From Odontocerum albicorne (Eukaryota; Arthropoda; Insecta; Trichoptera; Odontoceridae): a stretch of DNA of 64,000 nucleotides. Both the position numbers and the translations under genes were made by a program. The DNA is taken from NCBI GenBank assembly GCA_949825065.1, contig OX463859.1:6548217-6612216 (forward strand), in the 5' to 3' direction. Position 1 is the stretch's first letter. Every line of letters begins with the position of its first letter. Positions 10,030 to 21,400 of the stretch are shown here, in pieces. The notes beneath the pieces are model-generated. The model saw only the letters and a list, made by a program, of their open reading frames with translations. It made no database searches and had not been told where the DNA came from.

Positions 10030-10211
10030 CGAATACATTTTTTTGGCTCCGGAGTCCTTCTGTATGGACGGTAAAGAACGGCGTGAAAAAAAGAAGACCG
10101 ATGAACTGAGAAGGCCAATAAACAATTTCTTCTATACACTAGAGAAAAACCTATTTGAGGTGGGTCGTATAAGACTAGTCTAGTCATTTTGATGGCATCG
10201 TCTGATTTCAA
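10030..10211 (-). pseudogene. LINE-B coding fragment, inverted
   Basis: On the minus strand it reads 'RRNCLLAFSVHRSSFFHAVL', equivalent to 'tgtttatgggcctttccagt...' in the plus-strand copy at 17160. Being head-on with the tail at 9775-10029, it is either a separate insertion or an inversion. Confidence 0.6.
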
Positions 10212-11482
10212 TTACTTCTCGTGATTCATGTGGCACCATCATTAATGTTTTGGGTTTTTGTTATTTTCGGTATCCCAGCAATCTCTAGTGTCGTAGAATT
10301 CGTGATCAAAGCCTTGATTTTATGGTCATCAGCGATGATTATCGCTTCGATTGACTTTCTAGTTCCGTATCACTAATACGGAATTTTTAACAACATTTGA
10401 CACAAAATCGTTAACTGCGTCGTCGCCATACATTGTATTATTTTTTTTTTTTGGCATGTGTCACATTTTATCGTACAATATTTAAAAAGCATATTTGCTT
10501 AATTAAAGTCAAGTGATTCCAATTTATGTCATTAAATATATATTTTTCTCTTGCTTGGGTTCCTTCACATGTTAATATCACTACTAATGTTGATTCTTTG
10601 GCATGCTCTGCTGTACGAGTATGTCCCCTATTTGATTTTCACAGCTGAAAGCATGCTCTGCTGTATGTCCCCTATCTGATTTTCATAGCCAGTAACTGAT
10701 CTTTTAAATAAAATAAAACATGATACATGGCACCGATGGGCGTTGGATTGCGATATAACTGGTGTAAATAAAGGCTCCGGATATAAAACAATCCAACAAT
10801 CTGTCCCTTTGAAGCCTTGGTTTGATATAATAAAAATGAACAAGATGGAAGTGTCTGCCACTTGTTAGTCCCCTTTACAGAATTTCTATTGTGGAGAGTC
10901 CTGACACGAGTGTGGTTTGGATGATGAAATTATATACCATATATTTTTTTGTTGTTCTTTGTGTGTCAGATTTAATTTACTAAACAACATATATAATATT
11001 TACCGCGTTCAATAAATGTTGCGTTTCTTCTTACTCCGAAAAACTTTTCCACTTCTATGACTAGATATCGATTGTTGTTATTTTTTTAACCTTAATCAGT
11101 TGAAAATTTAAATTGTCTAGAATTTGCACTTTTTTAAATTAGTTTTACTATATTGACTCATATAATTGCATCGTGATTTTAATTTGGTGGCGCAAACCAT
11201 CCTAGTTTGGATGGTATGCCTATTATAAAAAAAAAAACAAAGAGCACAAAACAATAAATTCTTTCTTCAAAATGCCGCCAAAAACACTTAAGCAATTAGG
11301 TAAACAATGACCGACAAAAATGAGTTATTGCCTTAAATACACGTTTAGAATAGAGCAACTGGAATTTGGTTTTCATGACATCTATCTGAGAAATACCATA
11401 CTTTTTTCTATCGATGATGCCAAATTCTTACATATCAGTAGTAACGGAAATAAATTGGACAGATTAGAGGCCCTAGAAATTT
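10212..11482. other. Long AT-rich stretch without a gene
   Basis: No protein family is visible on either strand. A two-copy tandem duplication lies at about 10600-10690, with unit 'gcatgctctgctgta' + 'tgtcccctat' + 'tgattttca' separated by a short insertion. Possible degenerate transposon pieces are too diverged to name. Confidence 0.45.
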
Positions 11483-11741
11483 CTATGTCAGTACATCGGT
11501 CCGAACATCTGTTGAACAGTTATATCCCAAAAATCTCTCCGCTCTTGGCCGAAATCGTCCAATGCCTCCCTCACCCCTCAGCCCCCAACCGTTGAAGCGT
11601 GTATATCGGTACCAGTTCGAACAGCATTTAGTCTTGTTTGTGCTCCCCTGAAGATGAGGTGAAAGCCTTGAAACCGGTAGGGTTATACCGTCACAAAAAA
11701 AAGTAGAATAAACAGTGTTTGATAAAAATAAATTACAATAT
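11483..11741 (+). mobile_element. Penelope-like repeat, single arm
   Basis: The sequence 'cccaaaaatctctccgctct', 'cccccaaccgttgaagcgtg', 'cctgaagatgaggtgaaagc', 'gaaaccggtagggttatacc' and 'attacaat' is one complete arm of the fold-back element at 54116, including the part that forms its poly-G loop there. No inverted partner is present, so this copy shows the unit is not obligately palindromic. Confidence 0.8.
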
Positions 11742-12589
11742 AAAACTTCTTTCCGGACGAGATACTCGTATATGATACATATCATATTTTTTGTGGTGTT
11801 ATTGCTTCGTTTCTGCTGTCAATATATTTGAATATTATTATTTTTACTAAACAAAAAAAGGGAACAGTCATTCTAAAAAAAGAGTAAAAGAAAATCTTTA
11901 TATTAAGAAAAACACCTGCTGTTTCTCCAGTGTTCACACATATAGAAATATTTCTGTTAGCAATCTACTTTTTGTATCTTATTTTTTCTCCCCTTAAATC
12001 GAAAGATTCGCAACGGGGAACGAATGAGATTCTGGTACAATTTCGCAAATTATTCCGGTATCTGCAATTTATTTATTCAACTTTACCCAAGGTGACGTGA
12101 ATAAAATCTGAATGGTTTTTGCTGAGGGGTTAGAATTAAGAAGGGAGAGAGACGCAAGTTGAAAATGCCAAAGGTTGAAATTTCCACTCAAATTATTATT
12201 CGAGGCGAGTGAAACAAAGTCAAAAACAAAATTCATAATTGTAACGGTGATAGCTAATTAAATGCGATGAAAGGAAAAAGATAAAACGACATCAAACGAT
12301 TCAGGATATCAACTTGAATTATGTTATTATCTGCCTGGTTTTAGAGACATAGCGAAAAGGATATTTCCTTGAAAGCATTTTGAACATTTCTCGGTTATTT
12401 TACAATTCTTGATTCTTGAATTAATTTTTTTACTGTTGTTTATTTACATTTAAGGATTTTTAATAATGTTTACACGAAGTCAAGTCCAGAATTGAATCGT
12501 CTCGTGCGGCTTCTAATAAAATGAGAAGTGTATTCTGCGATGATAATCTAAACTTGAAACTTTGACAACGGTTAGTCAAATGTTACGTT
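11742..12589. other. AT-rich stretch without a gene
   Basis: Nothing recognisable: no frame above about 60 codons with motif content, and no repeat unit shared with the rest of the window. Confidence 0.5.
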
Positions 12590-13030
12590 TGGTCAGTGTT
12601 ATTGCATGGAGTGGAATCATGGACCCTCAAAGTTGGTAGTATGAACCGACTGGAAGCATTCGAAATTTGTGGATGCACCGGAGAATGCTACGGATACCCT
12701 GGACGAATATGGTCAGAAACACAAGGGTTGTTCAAAGAATCAAAGTTGATAGAGAGTTGCTGACTAATATTAAAATTCGAAAGGTGTCCTACTTGGGTCA
12801 TGTACTTAGAGAGGAGCAAAATACAAATTACTGCACCTGATCATCCAAGGCAAAATTAAAGGCCGAAGAGGTGTTAGCAGGAGGCAAATCTCCTAGCTCC
12901 GAAATATACGTAATATGACTGGTATAAGGGGCGTTCGGGATCTTTTTCGGGCTGCCGGGGACTAATATGCCTACTCTCAAGTGATATTAAATGTTGGGAG
13001 GACCTGACATGACACCGGAAAGAAGAAGAA
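12590..13030 (+). pseudogene. LINE C-terminal relic (second LINE-A-like lineage)
   Basis: The pieces 'LLHGVESWTLKVGSMNRLEA', 'RKVSYLGHVLREE' and 'KIKGRRGVSRRQISWLRNIR' appear across shifting frames. They correspond to the L-Y-G-x-E-T-W-T-L ... R-L-x-W-x-G-H-V-x-R ... G-R-R-G-x-G-R-R end of arthropod LINE reverse transcriptases. The 3' end 'gacaccggaaagaagaagaa' is a typical terminus. Frameshifts and stops make it non-functional. Confidence 0.8.
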
Positions 13031-13189
13031 TAATAATGTTTTATCTTCATTAAGATTTTTCTATGAATCGATGCAATCCTGTTTGACTTGCTGAAATATT
13101 ATAGTGTTTCGGAAATATTAGCTTTAACAACTGTCTTACGTCCCGTTATACAATCTGGAAAACTTTGGAACAAATATATAACAGGTCGA

Positions 13190-13560
13190 ATGTCGATAAA
13201 TGGCGGTCCCGTTGGACGAAGTGTGAAGTAAAAAATATAGGTCTTGGGGGTGACCCGATGGTAGGGTTGCATAGATTTTCTCTACCTCGGAAAGAGTGGT
13301 GTATTTAAAATATGATTAGATGCGGAGGGGACCGCACTGCATGTTATATACACAAGTGGGGCCTAGCGGAGTCACCTTTCTGTGAGTTTGAAGAAATTTA
13401 GACCATGGACCACATCGTACACAGCTGTCCGCTGTATGTGTTCTCTGTAGGTGTGTAGAAGTTACACAACTTAACAAGAGACGCAGTGACTTGGTTGGAG
13501 AAAACGCACTGCATATGAGGGCCAAGGGCAAAATAATAAATGTCCACTGCTTTCATGCCC
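13190..13560 (+). pseudogene. Jockey-like LINE RNase H/C-terminal relic
   Basis: The sequence 'IRCGGDRTACYIHKWGLAES', 'CEFEEI*TMDHIVHSCPLY' and 'LTRDAVTWLE' matches the post-RT C-terminal region of Jockey-type LINEs: the C-x-C-G-x-x-x-Q-T-x-x-H-I-V-x-x-C-P zinc-knuckle-like motif followed by a W-L ending. One stop falls inside the motif and a second after it. Confidence 0.75.
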
Positions 13561-14799
13561 TGAGGAGACACTTAATTTAAAAAACTTAACAAATAATTAA
13601 AATCATAAGGGTCCAAAATTTTTCGACTTGAACAAGTTAGAGTGTACATACATGGATACATATCACATTGGACACGCCCGTGCATGGTCGCGATGTTACA
13701 TTTAAAATTCGATACCTCGACCCTCAGTAGTATATCAAATAGAACCGATAGAAGACGTGTTGTTTCGTTATATTCTGTAATGTTAAAAAATGAATATCGT
13801 ACGGTTATCAAGTTTCTTCCAAAATAAGGGAATATATTTTTCATCTAATAAATTGATTGTTATAAATCGATCAAATAAGGCGTATAGAGTTTTTGACGTT
13901 GCTGGTCCTGTGGCGTGGTATGGTCTATCTTTAAGTGTTAGAGATATGAATGACGTGTTCAAGTTCTTTTTCTCTTGTCATATTTCAATTGGCTCGATAT
14001 TTGTCTCTCTCAAAGTGTTAAAAATAAGGGTGGTGTGTGCAGATTTAGGACGCACTTGAAAACAACCTTTTCAGAAGGTTTTCAAGATTTATGATGTTCT
14101 ATGAACAGTACAAACATTCACTAAATATCGGAAGATCTACAAAGGTTTCTTTGTCGTTCGTCTTCCGTTTGTTTATACTAAGCGATATCAAGTGAAGCGA
14201 TTTTTTTTATTATACCATACAATATGAGATCTAGGAAATATAATATATTTGATGAAAAACTTTTATTTTAAGAACAAAATCACTCGTGAGAGTTAAAAGA
14301 AATTGGGATTTGTACTAAGAACTGCCCAGCATTTTTCAGATTTTCAAACGTGAAAACTTCAGTACTGCCCTTGGTACGTAGCCGCCTTGACTACAACTCA
14401 TCAACATGGTCTCCTCATTACACCGCCCATGCAACAAACCTAAGAACGAGTACATAACAAATTTATAAGATTAATTTATTTTTAACTAGGAATACTATAT
14501 GAACAGAAAAATTATACCTACTTGTTAAATGCAATAAAACTCTTGAAACTTTGTGACAGAAGAAAAACAACCGACATAGTACTACTATAGAAAAAAACAT
14601 TCACTCAGTGATCGATGCGCCTTACTTACTCGTAAGAATTTAATTTCGTATTCCTACTAGATCCACAGGACAGAACAATTTCTTTTATACCGAAAATTGC
14701 TACACTTATTATAAAATTTACTTTGCTATAATTCGTAAATAATGACTTGGAAATGAATTTTGTAACAATTTAGATATTATTAATATAAGAATATATAGT
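13561..14799. other. AT-rich stretch without a gene
   Basis: Overlapping frames on both strands at 13572-14059 have no recognisable motifs. The segment 'atcggaagatctacaaaggt' near 14128 repeats one at 7730. No RNA gene was seen. Confidence 0.45.
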
Positions 14800-15410
14800 A
14801 CCAGAATATCACAACAATATTAAGAAATATTTACTAACTTTATGCTTTCCTTTATTAATATAAATAACTAAATATAAGCATAACATATAAATGATGATGA
14901 ATGACGAGTGGAAAGGATTTATGTGAGCTCGTGAGTGTGGGTCTCTTCTTGTTGTTTTAATTTTGGATGTTTTTGTATTTGTGTTTCTGTGTGTTTTTCT
15001 TTTTTTCTTCTTTTTTTTTTGTTTTGAATTTGTTTTGATTTTTATTCTTATGATTGTGTGCGGTATATTGTGGGATGAATATTTTTGGTCTTTCTGGAGT
15101 GATAATGTATGAGGAGTTGAGTTTCGCAAGATGTTTCCAGTTGTAGTTGAGTGTCACTGTTTGTCAGGTTGATGAGAGCGTGCAACGGGGTTTTTTTGTG
15201 TTATCAAAAATCGGAAAGAAGTATCGATTTATTTTTTCATGCTAAATATCCTCAGTGAGATACAGGCAAAAGCCTAGTTTACTGGGGATATGACAAATGA
15301 AAGACAACAAACCCAGATCCATTAAAATTATATGTCCAAATCAAATTACCTGTTGTTTTTTCTCAAATTGTGTATATTTCTTGTCATGTGTAATAATAAA
15401 TAAATAAATA
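14800..15410 (+). mobile_element. LINE-C 3' end with (AATA)n tail
   Basis: The plus strand carries the LINE-C 3' region. The pieces 'gtgcggtatattgtgggatg' and 'cctcagtgagatacaggcaa', 'gcctagtttactggggatat' are followed by 'gtcatgtgtaataataaata' and a tetranucleotide tail. The same order occurs at 50570 (minus), 60860 (minus) and 48930 (plus). A T-rich tract at 15000-15050 matches an A-rich tract in the minus-strand copy at 50940. Confidence 0.75.
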
Positions 15411-15896
15411 AAATATAAGGACAATACTTGAACTCTGGAATTGAGCAACTCTGCATCAACATCTGCAACTTGTATCTTGTGCTAAAAGTGAGCCTATGTG
15501 TTTTTTTTATTTTAAGATTTATCCATAAAATTCTCAAAAAATCGTTGTTCCACTAATAACAAATTTAAGTGCTTGACCACTGTAAAATTATATGTATGTA
15601 TATTTGAAAATATTACCAAATGTAACCAAGGAGACTTACGTAAAGCGTTGGTTTCCTAAGAAAGTGGTGTCGTTAGTAGCGTAGTCGTAGCGCACATAAT
15701 AAAACATTGTCTATGCAAACCATATGGCATGGTTTCCTAGAGAGCGTTGGTTGTGAGTGTAATGTCAAATAGCAATGCTGCCATTTGCATGATGGCCGTG
15801 ATAGCGGAGCAAACAGTCGTGGAACGATTTTTTCCCGTGTAGCGGACACCGTTTTACAATAAAAAATTAGTGCAAACGTAATTTGGACGAAGCGAA

Positions 15897-16013
15897 AATG
15901 ACGAAATATTGATTGATTTTGTAAGAAATAGTAAAGCTTTATATAATGTGAAGAGCAAATACTATAGGAAAGCCCAGTTGAAACAAAATATGTGGAATAA
16001 AGTTTCCAACTGA
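15897..16013 (+). pseudogene. MADF-domain fragment, copy 1
   Basis: The frame reads 'NDEILIDFVRNSKALYNVKS' then 'KYYRKAQLKQNMWNKVSN' and a stop. This is the N-terminal half of a MADF/Myb-SANT-like DNA-binding domain: the L-I-x-x-V-R-x-x-x-x-L-Y-x-x-x-x-x-x-Y-x-x-x-x-x-x-x-x-x-W pattern is intact. The domain is truncated after its second helix and has no start codon of its own nearby. Confidence 0.75.
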
Positions 16014-16094
16014 CAGTTGTGGGTTCTCATTTCTGCCGTCTGGCGGCGCGCCAGGCGGATGCGACGCAAACGTAATTTAATTTGGACCAGCGAA

Positions 16095-16212
16095 AATGAC
16101 GAAATATTGATTGATTTTGTAAGAAATAGTAACGCTTTATATATAATGTGAAGAGCAAATACTATAGGAAAGCCCAGTTGAAACAAAATATGTGGAATAA
16201 AGTTTCCAACTG
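16095..16212 (+). pseudogene. MADF-domain fragment, copy 2 (frameshifted)
   Basis: Tandem duplicate of the fragment at 15897, nearly identical. An extra AT after 'gctttat' shifts the frame and brings in a stop within the tyrosine-containing turn. The high identity implies a recent internal duplication. Confidence 0.75.
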
Positions 16213-16617
16213 ACAGTTGTAGGTTCTCATTTCTGCCGTCTGGCGGCGCGCCAGCATCACGTCATGTAACGTGCGCTATATAAGGAACCCACTTTCTTAG
16301 GAAACCGTAGCTTAACTTATGTAAGTCTACTTGATTACATTTGGTAATATTTTCAAATATACATACATATATTGTATTTAAATATACATATTAATATGAA
16401 ATAATTTAATACAATGACTTTGTAATTACTTTTTATTATTACTGTTGCTTTTTTGTACCTATATGTTAGTTTAAGATAAGGTTTTTTTTTATTTCTGTCA
16501 ATAATTTTAAGTACCATATATACTAACTTGTCATATGTGCACTTGTTTGTAAAATACACTGTTGTGCCCTAAATTAAACAAATTAATTAATAAATAAATA
16601 ATTACGTCAAACTTCCT

Positions 16618-16795
16618 GACGACCTTTATGACCTTGAAGCTCAGACACCTGTTTATTAGCCCCGGGGTGCTGATTCGATTCTCGTTCAAACCCAGATTTT
16701 TAAAATAAAGACTCCATTCTAGTTTTCACCTCATTAAAATTTTTGTAGTTATCAGAAAAGATTGCCAGATATTAACGAGCCTGCCAAGTTGTACT
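16618..16795 (+). mobile_element. SINE-A copy
   Basis: A degenerate tRNA-like head with box B 'GATTCGATTCTCGTTC' is followed by 'ctccattctagttttcacct', 'agaaaagattgccagatatt' and 'gcctgccaagttgtactata'. The tail runs directly into the 66-bp minisatellite, which is built from that tail. Confidence 0.7.
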
Positions 16796-17072
16796 ATATA
16801 TGGTATACAACGAAAGCTCCTGAGAGGTTTTACTATGTTCAACGAAAGTTTTCCGCCAGCTAGTACTATATATGTACAACGAAAGCCCCCTGACAGGTTG
16901 TACTATGCACAACGAAAGTTTTCTGCCAGGTAGTATTATATACAACGAAAGTTTCCTGACAGGTCGTACTATGTACAACGAAAGTTTTCTGCCAGGTAGT
17001 ACTATATACAACGAAAGTTTCCTGACAGGTCGTACTATGTACAACGAAAGTTTTCTGCCAGGTAGTACTATA
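16796..17072 (+). repeat. 66-bp minisatellite derived from the SINE-A tail
   Basis: The unit is two similar half-units of 33 bp: 'actatgtacaacgaaagttt' + 'tctgccaggtagt' and 'actatatacaacgaaagttt' + 'cctgacaggtcgt'. Each half equals the SINE-A 3' tail (ccaggttgtactgtatacaacgaaag). About four 66-bp units are present, and the array is split by a LINE-B insertion and resumes at 17629. The long frames on both strands are by-products. Confidence 0.9.
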
Positions 17073-17628
17073 GTTTAACTGTCCCGCCGCCCTCTCTTAT
17101 CTCGCCGAGAATTTTCAGCATCTTTCCAATCATGGATTAGCGCTACGCTCAAACAGATATTGTTTATGGGCCTTTCCAGTTCACCGCTCCTCTTTCTTTA
17201 CGTCGTCCTTTACTGTCCATGCAGTGAGACTCTGGAATCAGTTACACACCAATATAAGACTCGCTCCGTCCTTGGCATGCTTTAAGAAGCGACTGAAAAA
17301 CCTCTTAATTTCTAGTCAGTAAAATAACGTGTTTCATTCCTGATTTTTCTTTTCCTTTTCTCTCCCACCATCCTTTCCTTTCCTTTTGATTGATGATATC
17401 TCACTTTATATGAAAAATAATGTTCGGGTGACTGTCCGTCTTTGTGGGGCTCGTGGGCATGTACTCACGTATATATTTATGGATTTCGTGGGGATGGATA
17501 GTCATTTGAATGATTTATGCGACCACGTAACTTGATTCATTTACTTTTGTCTGGTTGGTTGGAAGAGAATGCCGCCTGGCAATAAACCCGCCAGATTGTA
17601 TTTGCAATAAAAGTGTTAAATAAATAAA
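17073..17628 (+). mobile_element. LINE-B 3' end inserted in the minisatellite
   Basis: A 5'-truncated non-LTR element. Coding at about 17200-17323 gives 'TSSFTVHAVRLWNQLHTNIR' then 'LAPSLACFKKRLKNLLISS' and a stop. This is the terminal V-R-L-W-N-x-L ... F-K-K-x-L-K motif of LINE reverse transcriptases. A 300-bp untranslated tail and a (TAAA)n end follow. The 7-bp TACTATA on each side (17066-17072 and 17629-17635) is the likely target duplication, though the array itself contains this word. Confidence 0.85.
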
Positions 17629-17715
17629 TACTATATACAACGAAAGTCTCCTGACAGGGCGTACTATAAAACAAAAAAAATTCTGCCAGGTAGTACTATA
17701 CTATATACAACGAAC
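17629..17715 (+). repeat. Continuation of the SINE-tail minisatellite
   Basis: The words 'tactatatacaacgaaagtc', 'tcctgacagggcgtactata' and 'ctgccaggtagtactata' continue the 66-bp array beyond the LINE-B insertion, with more decay. Confidence 0.8.
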
Positions 17716-18327
17716 GTGTAATATAATATAATACAAGCAAAAATTATTTGGTATATTTTTCAACATAAAAATCAACAGATATAATAAAATATAATACATG
17801 AATAGAATTAAATATATAATCGGTGTCCCTGGAGTTTGAAAATAAGGGTAACAAATAACCAAATAATTCTGAGAAATGGAATATATTTTATAAGGCCATA
17901 CATTAAAATTGTACGTATCGCTCATGGTTTTTGCTAGGGTAGCTCTTTCAAAAGGTCAAAAGTTTAATAATTCCATTTAGGTGTTATATATTAAAAATGA
18001 AATTTTATCCTCGTAAATACGATACGATATTTGATTTAATGCGAGGAGAGGTAAAGGTTGATATCAAACAAAATTAACGAATTGGAAAGGATTATAAGTA
18101 CAGATTAGTTTAAAAATATATAAAAAACATGTTGATGACGTATGCTTTGAAAATATTAGGTGTGGCTCGTGAATGAAAAATAAGAACAGTATTAAATAAC
18201 AACACGAGAGCTTTGATAAAGCCTTTTATTTCTGAGCTTTCTTTCACAACAAATCGATATTCAATAGAATTCAAATATTTTAGAAAAAACAGTCATGAGT
18301 TAATTTTTTTTTATAAAAACAATTTAA
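17716..18327. other. AT-rich stretch without a gene
   Basis: Only short frames without motifs, and no repeat family recognised. Confidence 0.5.
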
Positions 18328-18700
18328 CGACCTCCGTGGCCAATTTGTTTAGACTGAGATTGCAGGTTCGATTCCCGTTGGATCCCAGATTTTTTTAAAT
18401 ATTTTAATCTGGTTTTTACTTATAATAATGATAATAATAAAAAGAAACAACTTATAAATCGCCGTTTAGAAAGCAAACCTTCCTCAAGGGCGCTCTAACT
18501 CGTTATACGAGCCCACGTTTATTGACAGATTAAAAATATTGCAAAATAAATATGTATAAGTTGTGTGTAAGGATAAAAAGAAAACTACTTAAGACCTCTT
18601 TAACATCTTTTGGTTGGTTGGAATAAATTGTCCCTTTGCAGAAAGCTCGCCAGGTTGTAATGTATTCAACGAAAGTGTAATACAATGCAATATTGAACGG
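18328..18700 (+). mobile_element. SINE-A copy split by an insertion of about 165 bp
   Basis: The head (18328-18420) is well preserved: 'gacctccgtggccaatttgt' with box B 'GGTTCGATTCCCGTTGG' and 'aatctggtttttactta'. The body and tail resume at about 18586 with 'taagacctctttaacatctt', 'ttgtccctttgcagaaagct' and 'cgccaggttgtaatgtattc'. The intervening sequence carries 'aatcgccgtttagaaagcaa' and 'ctcaagggcgctctaactcg', related to a piece at 18715-18780. Confidence 0.8.
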
Positions 18701-19955
18701 AAGTGAATTCGCCGATTATAATTTTAATAATAAAGTCAATTTAAATAGCGCATTTTAGATAGCGAACTCTCCTCAAAGTCAAAATTCAATTTCTGGCGGA
18801 TTCACTTTCAGACTAGTTTTACTTTTAGGTCATTTTACATCTGAATTTATGTTTTTCAGTAGCTTATATGATAGATACCCATATTTCGCTCTTGTTTGCG
18901 ATATTGCTCTTATTTTCTGTTGAGCTATCAGGAAGCATTCTTGAGGCGACCGTAATGAACGAGAAACAACGCTTTACTAAATTATCTAAAGACATGTAAA
19001 AAAACAATTTTGTTTAAACAAACAAACATAAAAAAACTATATCAGGCCTTTTTTTTTTTTTTTTTTTTATAATCCGAGACCCGAACTTGGAATTGAGAAT
19101 GCGTATGGTTCTTTGTTTCATCTTCTCAACCATTATTAATGTTTTTTTTTGTATTTCTGAAAAAATATTTTCCATTTTGAATTTATTGTTTTATTTGTAA
19201 TCAGTAGAAATTTTAAGTGTTAATTTTTTTAAAAGTGTTTACACTTTAGCGTTTTGCGATTAAAACATGCCCGTAATCACTGCTCTATAACAGTGATAAC
19301 AAAATTGAAACATTTAAATATAGCTAAAGGATTTTACAAAACTAGGATGACGTATATCCTTTCAAATATACCGAAAACGGATGTCCATGTACAAATTAAA
19401 TACGTTTCCAAAATCCCAAAGATATGTCAAAACGATCCCTAGAAGAACTATCAAGCAACCGCAATTTACATATTATCTTTACCAATTCTAACCACCATCT
19501 TTCGTGTAGCTCTATGCCACTTGCCGGTGACTTTATCCCTTCACAGCAGCCTTATCGATCCGGGCTGTGTTCCAACCTCCACTCACCCGTCTCTTTCAGC
19601 CCCCTGAACCTCCCTTTCAACCCCGAAACTCTCCCTCGGTCCCTCCATTTCAGCATTAAGGAATATCAGCTGTGATACACTCCATCCAACTTCCCCCTGG
19701 TTTCAGCTGTCTCGTTGTTAAAAGGACGATCGTTTTCGAAGGGAATTTCGTAAGTTAACTAAACCAACTGGGTTTGTTGGTAATTTGTAATGTTGTATGG
19801 GACAATTATATGGAAGTTTCTGTTTGTTGATTGATTTATTTGATATTTTCATGTTTGATTATCTTGTTTGATTAATATTTCATGATATTGAATTATTCGA
19901 GTGATATTTTGAGTTATGCATTTCTTTGTTGACAAATTATTCAATATATTGTTTT
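18701..19955. other. Mixed AT-rich stretch, no assignable gene
   Basis: At 18715-18870 there is a weakly SINE-like piece ('agactagttttacttttagg', 'ctgaatttatgtttttcagt') also seen at 2040-2100. A plus-strand frame at 19424-19675 (83 codons, Ser/Pro-rich) lies in a locally GC-richer patch but has no recognisable domain. A T-run occurs at 19049-19069. Confidence 0.4.
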
Positions 19956-20850
19956 ACTAGTCGAAAGATTTTTAGTATTAATAAGTTCTTTTATTGCAAT
20001 GAATTCATAATTATTCTTTTATTAGTCTAAAGGTTTTTTATTGTCATGAATTCATAATTAATGTTCTATTAGTCCAAAGGTTATTTATTGTAATAAATTC
20101 ATAATTATCGTTTTATTAATCTAAAGAGGTTTTTTGGTATGAATTCATAACGATCGTTTTATTTGTCGAAAGGGTTTTTATTGATCTTAATTCATAATTA
20201 TCCTCTTATTAGTCTAAAGGATATTTTATTGTTATGAATTCATAATTATTGTTTTATTAGTCTAAAGGGTTTTATTATTATGAATTCATAATTATTGTTT
20301 TATTTGTCAAAAGGTTTTTTATTGTTCTGAATTCATAATTATTGTCTTACGGGTATTTCTCTAAAGGTTTTTAATTGTTATGAATTCATAATATTATTGT
20401 TTTATGAGTATAAAGGTTTTTCATTGTTAAAAATTCATAATTATAGTTTTATTAGTCTAAATTTATTGTTATGTATTCATGGTCATTGTTTTATTAGTCT
20501 AAAGATTTTTTTACTGTTATGAATTCATAATTATTGTTTTATTAGTCTAAAGGTTTTTTATTGTTAGAAATTCATAATTATAGTTTTATTAGTCTAAAGG
20601 TTTTTTATTGTTCTGAATTCATTATTATCGTTTTATTAGTCTAAAGGTGTTTTATTGTTATGTATTCATAGTTATTGTTTTAATAAATTAATCTTTTGTC
20701 TAAAGTTTTTTTTACAGTTATGAATTCATAATTATTGTTTTATTACAATAGTCTAAAGGTTTTTATATTGTTATGAATTCTTTTTTCCTATGAATTCTAA
20801 ATTATTGTTTTATTAGTCTAAAGGTTTTTTTGTTGATAAACAAATTGATA
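19956..20850. repeat. AT-rich minisatellite, unit about 47-55 bp, about 17 copies
   Basis: The unit is approximately 'gaattcataattattgtttt' + 'attagtctaaaggtttttta' + 'ttgttat'. Copies vary in length through T-run slippage and small insertions. Most units keep an EcoRI-type GAATTCATAA. No coding potential. Confidence 0.9.
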
Positions 20851-21029
20851 ATATGTGAATTATTTGAAATGTAATTTCATACTTTTAAGATTTTCGACAT
20901 TTTCAGTACCTTTTTTTCGCCTATATACTTTTTCATAAAACTCTTAAGATTTCACTGACGTTCTACGTTTTCTTCTTTTAAAATATCATATACTTGATCC
21001 GACAATTATTTCCTTGGTTGTCCTCTCAC

Positions 21030-21400
21030 ACTCCTTTCACTTATGTTTGTATAATGTGTGTGTTTTGTCAGTTTTTCTTTGTTCATTCGTTCCCCATTCT
21101 AAAACCATCTTTGTCCATTCGTTCCACATTCTAAAACCATCTGAAAGTACTCTACTCCATCTTACTGAACACACCAGCCTTAAGTTCATATTCATTCCTA
21201 ATTACTTTATTCCGTATTCTGTCATACATTGTCACCTCATGTATTATTTCTAGACTCCACATATTTATACAGCATTTATTCGGCTCCTATCTTCATATAC
21301 CTTTCCACGTCTCACGTTTCACTTCCATACAACAAAGTTGCCACTAAAATACTGTTGTATATCTTAGCAGATTTTGGTACTGTCTGGTTCAAGTACTAGG
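21030..21400 (-). pseudogene. LINE-A C-terminal relic, minus strand
   Basis: Reverse-complement motifs of LINE-A are present: 'cttgaaccagacagtaccaa', 'ttgtatggaagtgaaacgtg' (L-Y-G-S-E-T), 'aatgtatgacagaatacgga' (M-Y-D-R-I-R) and the W-F-x-x-x-x-R-M-N-x-x coding word. A 37-bp block around 'ttcgttccacattctaaaac' is duplicated. Stops and frameshifts are abundant. Confidence 0.75.

Larger units (their letters stand above)
15589..16371. mobile_element. PIF/Harbinger-like element with about 80-bp inverted repeats
   Basis: Ends are long inverted repeats: 'tatatgtatgtatatttgaa', 'aatattaccaaatgtaa', 'agacttac' and 'ggtttcctaagaaagtgg' read inwards on both sides. Inside, a segment of about 195 bp is tandemly duplicated, and each copy holds a MADF-type coding fragment and ends in 'gccgtctggcggcgcgccag'. 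MADF/SANT accessory proteins are typical of the PIF/Harbinger superfamily, which supports the assignment. The DDE transposase gene is absent, so this is non-autonomous. The 3-bp target site could not be fixed. Confidence 0.75.

Noticed and set aside
14957..15157. Lys/Thr-rich frame on the minus strand
   Set aside because: It is the antisense of a T-rich tract in a LINE-C 3' region and parallels a frame at 50829-51164 for the same reason.
16772..17078. Tandem-repeat protein on either strand
   Set aside because: The frame is produced by the 66-bp SINE-tail minisatellite and is cut by a LINE.
19049..19069. Poly-T run as a retroelement tail
   Set aside because: No element body or duplication could be identified on either side.
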